From NCBI RefSeq assembly GCF_002234675.1, contig NC_019867.2, positions 3,056,001 to 3,120,000 of the forward strand: a stretch of DNA of 64,000 nt, in the 5' to 3' direction. The notes under the pieces were generated by a model, which saw only the letters and a program-made list of their open reading frames with translations, did no database searches and was not told the origin of the DNA. Position numbers and translations under genes: made by a program. Of the stretch, positions 41,901 to 51,900 are shown piece by piece. Each line of letters opens with the position of its first letter. The first letter of the stretch is position 1. This DNA comes from Oryzias latipes. Its lineage: Eukaryota > Chordata > Actinopteri > Beloniformes > Adrianichthyidae.

Positions 41901-44900
41901 TCCTTTAAAAAAACACAAAAGTGTATTCTTTCAGTGCTTTATCATTTAAACTAAAAACAAACAAACAAATAGCTGACAATAGAGAAATATTTTCTCAAGA
42001 CTCAAGAACTTCCTTAGAAGCAATTATACTTCATGGAACTAAATCTCCGTGAAAAAAATAGTTGATCTCCAATTCAAAAGTCTGATTTTTCGGATCTTGC
42101 TAACAGATTTCAGCTGGAATTTTCCAACCCAAAAGGAAAGATACAAAAAAAAAATTTTTTTGTGGAATCAGCAAGGACCCAGTTTTTAACTTTACTATAA
42201 TTCTTCCATCAGTCTTACGTGTTGAGTCCACTGAATGTGTGATAAACTCTGCCTTTTATAGTTGTACTGAGAATTGTTATTGCCTAAGACAAAAAATATT
42301 GCTAAATGATCTAAGCTCCAAATTTAGGCTGCAGCTGCTGCCAGAGCTCTTTATTAAATGTTATAAAAGTGGTTTGGTCTTCAAAACTTGACCTCACCAA
42401 GATGGCGGTGCTCTCCTCCCATGAGGAACCACGTGATGTCTCCTCTAGTGATATAACTCATTGGAAGGACCCTGAAGGACCCCGAGAACATCCGGCAACC
42501 CGAGAACATCCGGTACCTACACCGCCTCACTTGTTCTTCAAGATGGAGCTGTTTTCTAGACAGGCGCTAAAACGGACAGACCGAAGCAATGCATGCATTC
42601 CTGCAGCGCAGTGCAGAGACGCAGGAATGTGAGCATTGCTGCATCAGGGCAGGGCAGGAAAGAATGTTTTCAACAGTAAACAATAAAAAAACCTATATCT
42701 GCTTATTTGGTAAAGAAATTGGTGAGAAAGGATTGAATGAAGCTCAGTAAAATAGTTTTAGTGTTTTTCTTTTTTTTCTCAGAATGCCCTTGGTTGAACT
42801 TTCAAACCCTTCTCTCGGCGAGAACGTCTCCTTAAGATGGAAACCCGAGTCAATAATTGACAGGCCTTCTGCAAATAGTCGGACACGGTTAGATCTCCAG
42901 CCTGCAGACTCAGTTTTTACTTTAAACCAAATTATTTGTATGGGTGCTCCCACTGAGGCTTAATCAATAAACATTATTTTAAAAAAAAAGTTCAAAACTA
43001 AAAATATCAACTACAGAAATTGTTTTTTCTTTATGTTATAGTTCTATTTTATGTTTAAACTGAATTAAAACTATTTGTATTCACTATTTGTTGTAAACGT
43101 TTTGTTTGTGTTTATTGTTTTTTAGACGGGGAAAAAGAAAAGTGTACCGATTAAGAAGAACGGGCAGAAACGATAGTTTCTTCTTTCTTTGCCCCCCATT
43201 CATTTTACACTGAAAAAGGTTATGGAACCACAAATTATTCATCATTTAAAAAATAATTTTAACCCTGTTTAATAATATAATGGCTAATTTAAAATATGTG
43301 TGCAGGTTTTTTACAAATCCATAATCTTTTTATATATTTACTAGAGATTTATTGGATGATTGCACAAGGTCATTTTTATTTTTTGTAATCATGAATAATT
43401 TGGGGCTCTATAAAAGGTTAGCAGGTGTTGTGTTGCTTTGTTTTTTGTAACTTAACAAAGGCTGACGATGACGTGCCTTAGGATCAACATTTTCCCCCAC
43501 AGATAGTCAGGGATCTGGTGATGTTCAGACCTTCTGCTGCAACTTCAGCAACGTTCTTAGACAGAATTTTCTCTGTTCTGATCTGGTTTGTTGATGGAAG
43601 TTTCCCCACAAATCAAACCTGAACTTTGTTGTTTTTTGTTGCAGTTTTGTTCAACATGCACGACACAGACGGAGATGGAAAGATAACTTTGGAGGAGTAC
43701 AGGAAGGTGAGTCTGTTATTACAGATTCATCTTAGGTTTCATTGTGTTGAATCCATCATGAAGAAGAAGAAGAAAAAGCTGTTTTTACTGTTCAAACCCA
43801 ACAAAACTTCATTTTTAAAAGAAAGAGTTTGAGAAAGGACTCAACAGAGACTCAAAAAGTGTATTTTATTCATGTACTTTGTTTTTAGTGGATGAGATTG
43901 CAAAAGTAAAATAAAAACAGAATGTCCACATTAAGTCATAAAGAAAACAGTTCAAATCATATTAAAATGGGTTTATTTGTATTATTTGTTTCTTTCGGTC
44001 TCTTGTAACTGCTAGAACATTTTTTTAATAAGCAAAACATTTCCCATAATAATTATTATCAATGGAACGTGTGCCCAACATAATTTAAATCCAGCAGAGA
44101 ATCACAACACACTAGACTGGTCACCATCCAACAGTTTTCTAAATGAATGGCTAGACCAAAGGGTCTGTTATCCATATTATAATCAGATAAGAAATATTTT
44201 TATTAATATTTTTCTTTGTAAGTTTGTCCTCTTGGTCGTCAGTAACAGCTATCTTAACGACCATTTTGTACTAGAAAAGCTAATAGTAATACAAATTCGT
44301 AACCCTAATATCTGCAAAAGGTGGTAACAGAGTTTTGTAATCGTAAAATACATAATAAAAATCGCACAATAAGCTGAGGTGATCAACCCGTTGACCCTTT
44401 ATTACATATTATTGATGAACAAGTAGCAGGAAAACCGATAAGTGAAGGTTTACTAGTCATGTCCTGGTTCTGGAATGGTCCCCAAGGCCAGGACAGTTAG
44501 TGAACCGTGCGAACAAATACTTTAACCCTTCAAAGCTGGGAGCACAGATCTGGTTTCACAAGAGTCTTCCTTCTCATTGGATGAACTAACACAGTAGCGA
44601 GCGACGTGTAGCATCCGCTCAACCAGTGAGGGCGTGTCAAAAGTTAGATTCAATGTCAGATACTTTTTCTTTTGTGATGTCGATGTTCTAAAGTCCTTAT
44701 TGCGTCTTCCTCTGGCGCTGAGCGGCGCCTCCCGGACAGTGTCAGCCTTTCAGGTCTCGGTCTTCTGCTCTCATGGCAGGTGGTGGAGGAGCTTCTGTCC
44801 AGCGGCAGCATCGAGCAGGAATCCGCCAAAGAGATAACGGACGCCGCCATGCTGGAGGTGGCCAGCACCAACGTGCCCCACATGGTAACAGAGCTCACCC

Positions 44901-45151
44901 GAACGGGATGACCTTAACTGAGCATCACCGGAATCTAACCCCTCTCCGTCCCTCCAGGGTCCGGAGGACTTCTATGAAGGAATCACGTTTGAGCATTTCG
45001 AGCAGGTTTGCCTTAAACGCTTATTTTCAAAATGCGCTTTGGTCGCTTCATGAGGATTTTCTGTCCACAGATTTTAAAGGGCCTGGAGATGGAGTCCAGG
45101 ATGCACATTCGCTTTCTGGACACTGCCACGGTGCATTGTGGGAAATCTTGA
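38952..45151 (+). CDS. tesc: Tescalcin (calcineurin B homologous protein 3), complete, 8 exons
   Basis: Tescalcin is an N-myristoylated EF-hand protein that binds the Na+/H+ exchanger NHE1 and inhibits calcineurin. The exons are 38952-39012, 39740-39809, 40054-40134, 41078-41217, 43645-43706, 44780-44884, 44958-45005 and 45071-45151. They sum to 648 nt, or 215 aa; the human protein is 214. The protein reads MGAATTRIGQQDPELVDRTG, then FSPEQINNLHKRFLQLSGNK, NPIKSQIIEAFFDKR, FEQFLMVMSHFRP and RFLFNMHDTDGDGKITLEEY, ending FLDTATVHCGKS. Residues 124-135 form a canonical EF loop with Asp at 1, 3 and 5, Gly at 6 and Glu at 12; the other EF-hands are degenerate, as in the family. Two ATGs are adjacent at 38949 and 38952. 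The second gives MGAA like human and exposes Gly2 for myristoylation, so I chose it. Confidence 0.95.
39013..39739. other. tesc intron 1
   Basis: 727-bp AT-rich intron with GTGAGT donor. No other feature recognised. Confidence 0.65.
40135..41077. other. tesc intron 3
   Basis: 943-bp AT-rich intron with a short MITE at 40232-40374 and a G-run near 40870. Nothing else. Confidence 0.65.
40232..40374. mobile_element. Short AT-rich MITE with 16-bp inverted ends
   Basis: Begins ATGGAGCCCCTAAAGGGG and ends CCCTTTAGGGGCTCCGT. Between these is an AT-rich core. Length is about 143 bp. No clear target duplication was found. Confidence 0.7.
41218..43644. other. tesc intron 4
   Basis: 2.4-kb intron. 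A non-AT-rich block at about 42380-42640 contains AGATGGCGGTGCTCTC and a direct duplication of CCCGAGAACATCCGG (about 42481 and 42498). I do not recognise it; it may be an old repeat. Confidence 0.45.
43707..44779. other. tesc intron 5
   Basis: 1.07-kb AT-rich intron with no recognised feature other than its splice sites. Confidence 0.6.
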
Positions 45152-45191
45152 GAGAACTATTTTTGTAAACTCCTGGAAATCTTCTCATTTT

Positions 45192-45387
45192 TAACCCTTA
45201 TCCTATGGGGTCCAGATGACCCCACCCTCACATTGACGTGCTCTTCCTACCATGACAAAGGTGGATAAAGGTGGAAAGATTTCATGTAATCCATGGACAC
45301 CAGTGAAGATCACAAATCATTGAAGAAAAAAGGTTCAGAGCACTGTCTAGTGGGTCTAGATGACCCAACTCCCAATGTTAAGGGTTA
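45192..45387. mobile_element. Family W MITE in the tesc 3' UTR
   Basis: TAACCCTTATCCTATGGGG at the left and CCCAATGTTAAGGGTTA at the right. The interior is the inverted counterpart of 5327-5528, including GGTTTCATGTAATCCATGGA-type and TAGTGGGTCTAGATGACCC motifs. Confidence 0.75.
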
Positions 45388-45566
45388 CAGCAAGAAAATG
45401 TTCATAAAGTGAACCTTCAGAGTTTGACTTCATGAATTAAATTCCTTTCTACGTCCTTCCTTCCAACTTTTTAAACTCAGAATTCACCAGCGTGTTGTAT
45501 GAGAGTTTGATAATTTCTTTCATCGTTTCAATTCTTCAGTGTCGACTTTCAAAACTCACATGTTAA

Positions 45567-45572
45567 AATAAA
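45567..45572 (+). terminator. tesc: tesc polyadenylation signal
   Basis: AATAAA, 416 nt after the stop codon, followed by a TTTTG-rich stretch. Confidence 0.5.
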
Positions 45573-45632
45573 GAGCAGTTTTGAAGAAGCGGGTTGGATC
45601 TTTTCCTCTGCAGCCACAGAACTGGTAAATAT

Positions 45633-45638
45633 TTTATT
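45633..45638 (-). terminator. fbxw8: fbxw8 polyadenylation signal (candidate)
   Basis: TTTATT on the plus strand gives AATAAA on the minus strand, 344 nt past the fbxw8 stop. The two genes' inferred 3' ends would lie within tens of bases of each other. Confidence 0.4.
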
Positions 45639-45981
45639 TTTGGTCTTCAGAGACATCGCCACATGGAAACCAGCTCTTTTGGACTACCATAACGAAAAAG
45701 AAATCTACAAACTAGTTAAGAAAAAGTGGAAAATTCTGGAAACAAACTGATAAAAAAGTTCCTTTTATGTTAAAATCATTTCCATAATGTATTTTTTTAA
45801 AGACTGAAACATCTACTGTGATCATTTTAGAAGCATCAGTTACTATAGTTACAGTCATATAGTTACAGTTATCAGTTACAATCTTTCTAAAATCACCATT
45901 TAAACGATGGTAGATGATGTAGAGGAGCTGAAAGACGCAGCTTGGAGAATCAAAGTGAAGATGTTTCTGTCCGTTTGAAGG

Positions 45982-48900
45982 TCAGAGCGCCGGATGCGAT
46001 CCGGACAGACGGTCGTACGGAACCGCCAGGCTGATGTTGTAGTTGTAGCCGTACGAGTCGACGTAATCCGACCTGCAGATGGGCAGGACGTGATCCGGGG
46101 AGAGGGCGTCTTCAGAGAAGTCGTAATGACAGATGACGCCTCGATGCCTGATGGGAAAAAAATAAATTATCACTGACATCAGCAACAGGATTTTCCCCTA
46201 AAATCAATAAAATATTCAAGAATATTTGATAGTTTAACATTCCAGATCACTAAATGAAAAAGGAAACAAAACGCTGCTTTTAAAATAATCCAAAATATTA
46301 AAGACAAGTCAGTCCAGAAGCTTTATGGAGCGATCAAAACCAGATCTCTTGAAGATCCATGAGGCCAAAGTGGAAAACTCTCTGTAATCCATCCATCATC
46401 TCAACCTTCTTAATCCCACTTCCTTATTAGAACAACATGCAAACAGAAAGGACCCAGTCGGGATTTCTCCTCCCACCAGGATGAGTGTGCTAACCACTCC
46501 ACCACAGTGTAGCAGAAACCCCAGGGGAAATATTTTCAGCTGTGTTCTTATAGGGATTTCTCTTGTTTTGGGGATTATTTGTGGTCATTTTCATTCAAAC
46601 AAATAAAGGTTTAACTTGTTTTCATTATTTTGTGTAATCATTTGTTTCTAAATTGGTTTCCAATCTCTATGGTGGCCTTGAAGTGTCAATCCTATCAAAG
46701 AAATCAACACAAAAAGAGCAAAGCAAAAAATTAAAAACTATATTTTCTGTTTTGTTCTTTGAACATTTTGATTTCTACAATGTTCTTATTTGTTTTGCTT
46801 TTTTTAAATTGTCCTCTTTAATCTTTTTGCGTTGCGTGATTTGTTGATGGGATTTGGACTTCAGGGCCACCGTACTATTCTGCAGCAGACCTCCTAAATC
46901 GGGCTGACAGGGGAAAAGTCGGTTTTTGGAAGCTGCAGATCTTCCAGAACCCCTCACTGATGATCTGACAGAGCGGCTGTGACGTGTGCGGCGAGGGCGG
47001 AGACCTGCGGTGGGCGGTGAGGTCGTCGTCCGTGATGCAGGCGCCGCGCGGCGACTTGTCGTCGGGGATGTTGGCTGTTAGGAGGGTGCTGCTGCTGAAG
47101 CGCACGTGCCGGACCGGATGTCTGCCGCAAACACACGCGGTTCAGAATTCAGCATCAATTCTAGATCACTTTCAACAACAAACAACAGAATTTCAACAGA
47201 AACACTGAAGGTTTTCTGTGAATTAGACGTATTTTTGAGCAGAACTTGATTTAAAATATGACCCATCCTGCATTGATGCAAACACAATAAACAGTATTTG
47301 TAGTTGAATCACATCTAAAGTATTCCATTTTAACATTTATTATTTATCAGCAACTTCACAATCCACATAAAAAAGTGGAAAAACCAGAAGCTTTAAAAAA
47401 AAAAAAAAAAAAACGTTTTTAAATTCAAACTTCCTTTGGCTTATGTGAAAAATCTTTTCCCCACGACAAATTCTTTTGAAAGGTTTAATTCTGGTTGACC
47501 TAAAACCCAGAGGTCAGATTAGTGCCAACAAGAATCCTAAGGACAGACCGTTAAGTGAAGACATTTAAAAGTGGATGAGAAACAGCATCACAGACGGCCG
47601 ACTGTCTGAAAGACGTCTCCAAACCTCATCCAGGAGACCCCAGAGACGCTGACCAAGACGGAAAGAAGGTCAGGTCAACCTGGACTCCGTTCAGAGGTCA
47701 GAGGTCAGGATCCAACAGTCAGAAAGAGACTTTTGGACAAACGTGGATCCGTGGAGACTTGAAGGAGAAAGACGGTGCTGAGCGAACATCTGGATTCTCC
47801 ACAGAACATCTGTCCTGATGGGACACATCTGGACTAATATTTTAGAAAACAGCCACACATGGTGGAGGAAGTGTGATGGTGTGGAGCTGTCTGCACTCCA
47901 CCGGGAACCCCCTGAAGCTAAAAGCTCAAGAACCTTTGGGTTAAACATCCAAACAACAAAACAGATGGATGTCTGCCACAAACTCACCACTGAAAGCCTC
48001 CTAAAAAGAAGCCAAAGGCTGTAAATCCTGCAAGTCTGAATTCCAACGGAAACACTCGATTGCAGGTTTCTCATTTGAAGCAGCACTGTTATTATTTTCT
48101 CAACCTGAACTGGTTTATTGTTTGTTACCATTTTGGACACTAGAAAGAAATGTTATAATCTGAATTTATTTTGATCGTCTTTGTTAACTTTAACATTTTC
48201 GTGGGGGTTGTTACTCTTTACTCAGTTGTCTAATTTGTTAATGAAACACGTCTGAACGTCTCACCTGTTGTGCATCTCCCACAGCTTCGCTCCCATCCTC
48301 ATTTCCCAAACACACACCAGCCCCTCGCCGCCGCCGCTCACAACCTTCCAGTCGTCCGCCTGCACTGAAGTGACGCCGAGGTGGTGGGCGTACAGGGAGA
48401 GCACGGAGGAGCCGGCGCGGAGGTCGAACACTCTCACCCTGAGCCACAGGAGAGAAAATTGACAGAGCAATGAGGCTTCAGCGCTGTGTCACATGATGTC
48501 GGGATTTGCATCTTAAGAGGAAACTCATTGGAAAGATAGAACTGTACATTTCTGTTGACTGAAAGTGAGATAAACATTTTTTAATAAAAGTAGAAAAATG
48601 CTACAAGAACGTGTTAAAAACCCCAAAAACCCTATTTTCATCGGAGTGGGTCTGTAAGATTGATAAAACAGCAGGACAGCCTTAAAAAGAGGAACATAAA
48701 CCGAAAGAAGAAGCAAATTAAGTCAGTCAAACAAACATCCCAGGAAAAAAACTAATTTGGTGATGAGATCAAAAGAAAAGCAACCGTAAAAGTCTTTCAA
48801 ATGTGGTGTTTTTATGTAGGAAAAAACTAAAATCTTCATTTTTGTGACTAGCAGTCAGCGGAGGTGGAGGGGGCCGCCACGACAGTCTGATGACTGTGAT

Positions 48901-51900
48901 TCTGATCAGCGCTGCTTCTGTCCGTGGCGGATCCTGCAGAAAAGTGGAGCTGAATTCCTGCTTTGTGTGTTTCATTAGTAAGGAAAGCCCAGGGGAGCGT
49001 GAGCTCCATCTGTTGTCGCCGTGGCTTTATTGCAACTGAAAGCATCCAGGACATGACTCCATCCCACTCCGTCCAAGTCTTCATTAGCATAATCAGATTT
49101 ACCCCGGGGACGAGTGGCTTTCAGGGCGAAACTTTATAAAAGAACGGGACCTTAAATGGGAAAATGGGCGCTGTGAACTAGCTGTCTGCGGCGAGTTGAG
49201 CCTGTTTAGAGGCATTACGTGATGGAGGCGCACGTTCAAACAATGGGAGGTTACAGGCGGGCCGCGGGGAGCCATAAATCTGAAACGCTGAAGGCAACTG
49301 TCCGCGGTGAACCGTCCCTGCAGAATCTGTCGTCATTAATCAACAGGAAGTGGAGCCGCAGTCGTTTTGCTGAAGCCACAAGGAGACATCCATCATTACA
49401 TCCTAAACATGATTTCTGATTTTGTGATCTTTTTTTTTTTTTGCTTTTAATGAGTTTGGCAATCAAAAGGAGTTTTGAAGCAGCAAAATTACGCTGCAAG
49501 ATAAACACCATGTGCAATCGCCCAATTACGAGGCCTTCAATTAATCGTTTTATTTTTTTTAAATAGTTTTCATACTTGCTTCCAAAACAAAACCTTTCGC
49601 TTTCTAAAAAATGTGATTTTCTGTAAAACTTTAAACACAAATAAATGTGTTTATTTTTTTTCCTTTTTTATGCAATAATAAAGCTAAAAAGGATTTATAA
49701 ACAGTTACCCAAATGTTGAATATCTGCAATGTTGACTCCCTCTGTTTCAGCACTACACAGAGAAAATGTTAGGATTCTTAGACTAGTTTAAGAAGCATTT
49801 CTTTTTCCTTCAGCTTCCTAATTGCTATTTATAAAACTAAAAACCTCACAGTTTGTCACCAATCTTTATGGTGACAAACTGTGGCGGTAGTGTGATGGTC
49901 AGGGATTATTTTGTAGCTTCAAAGTCCAGAAAACTGAAATTCAGCCTTTTATTCTTTCTTTTACTTAACAGAAACTCCTCAAGCAGAAATTCTTCATTCA
50001 GTTTTCAAATATAAGATATAATCTTAATTCACAGGAGCTTTTAGTAATTTGAAGCAAATGTTCAAGCTGAGAGTCTGAAAAACGAAGGAGTCAAAACCTA
50101 AAAGACGATGATTTTGTGCTCGTTAGTTTCGGAAATAAATGATCTTTACATGAGGTTTGAAGAGTTTTAAGTTATGATTAACAACAATGTATTGAATTTT
50201 GGTAATTTCATAGTTTAGGGACTTTAATTTAGTCAAACGTTTGTGTAGTTAGCAGGTTTGTTATCCTAATTTAATTTATATAAATATGTGTATATACGGA
50301 TATATATATGTGCGTGTATAAAATAAGTACATATAAATGCATTTCTTTATTTTCTTTTATTTATTTTTTATTTTCTAATGAATTCATGACTACAAATCCT
50401 TACATCTATAATCATATCTATATCCATGTTTTGTTTTTTTACCGCTTCAAATATAAACCAATTCCAAAAAAAATGTTGACGTGAATTTCTTATGAAAGCA
50501 CAGAATAATGACCAGTGTTGGGGGGGGCATGTATGAGGTCATTTCATAAACCTTCCCAGTTTAAGAAAGAAGTTAATTCTGCAGGAAAAACGTGTTTATC
50601 AGCTTTTTGGTGGAGAAATCCGCCGTGTCTGTGCTTTTATGTACCTGGTGGTTCGTTGGACGTTTTATTTCATGAACCTGTAAGGTCGTGTAAGGTCGTG
50701 TGGCTGAGCGGATCTCACACCAACCTCCATGTGAGACGACTGCTCTGATTTATGAAATATACCTACAATCTCCACATGAGTTCATAAAGCCGACGTTTCT
50801 GTAGTTGGAAGAAGTCGCGCACAACCGACTTGCATTCTGACAGGTGAGAGCAACAAGTTTGTGAAACGTTTAATGGCTCTTTCATCTGATTGCATCTTTC
50901 CCCCATTTTCACAGATGTGGCCTTTTTCCAGGCGGCCAGCGTCTCGACCCTCCGTTTGCTCCTTGGATATTAGAAAAGAAAAAAAAAACTGACAATGGGA
51001 CAAAGCTCATTTGGACAGAATGAAGAGACGCATTAAACCTTGGCTTTAAGCCACCCTGAGGAAGGGCCAAGATTGCAGACCGTCCCCCCTTTTCTCTACT
51101 TGTCCTCGCCTGCATCAGCTGGGGCCAAAGTGAGGGGCTGAGATAATGTGTGTACCTTCCTGGACTAAATCTAATCAGAAAGCGAAGAACAAGAGAGGAG
51201 CCCTTGAAATGATTTTGAAGCGAGAACGTCTTTGTCTGCATGCAGCTGCTATTAGTCCTAACAAGTAGGCAGCAGAGCAGACAGGAGGTAAACAATAAGA
51301 GATGGTCCTTCGCTTTAAGCCAGCTGTTGAACAGCCAAATGGGCTGAATGGAAACAGCAGGGCAGCTTTGGAGGAAGACATGCCAGGGTTTTTCTGATCC
51401 TGGCAGATCAAACACGGCGGCACCCACTGACAAGTCCTGAATGGAGAAGGACTTGTGTGCATGCATGTGTGTGCATGTGTGTGTGTGTAGGATTGGAGAG
51501 AACAAAGGGCCCTTAAGGAAACTTTCTTTCACTCTTTAGGAAGTCATATTTCCTCTCAGACTCTGACATTCAAGTAACGCACTTTCAAGAACATGCTAGC
51601 TAAATGCACGCTCACACTGGACAAGCAGGGAGGGGCTATAAGTCATTACCAAATCCGAGTCCCTGAACGCGCAAATTATGGCGGCACGTTTTGTACCCGA
51701 AACCCGAAAGAAACCAGAAGGTGAATGCAAGAGTCCTGAAAGCAGAAACGCTGCATTCCACTTTTCACTGGAAGCGGCCGCTTAAACAGACGTTGCCGAG
51801 GGCGCCGCGTGACCGCAGCCTTAAGGTCCACCGTTTTTAAAAGTGTGCGTTTGCCGCCGTCCTACCTCCTGTCTTTGTTTCCACACACCAGCAGATGGGG

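Larger units (their letters stand above)
45152..45590 (+). other. tesc: tesc 3' UTR
   Basis: Runs from the TGA at 45149-45151 to a polyadenylation signal AATAAA at 45567-45572. A family W MITE occupies 45192-45387, so nearly half the UTR is transposon-derived. Confidence 0.55.

Noticed and set aside
46941..47004. Extended fbxw8 exon using the GTGAGG donor as the main form
   Set aside because: Joining it to the last exon destroys the conserved frame through the C-terminus, whereas GTCTCC preserves it.
50909..51532. 207-codon minus-strand open frame
   Set aside because: Lies inside an fbxw8 intron, has no known domain and is low in convincing coding features; kept only as a finding.
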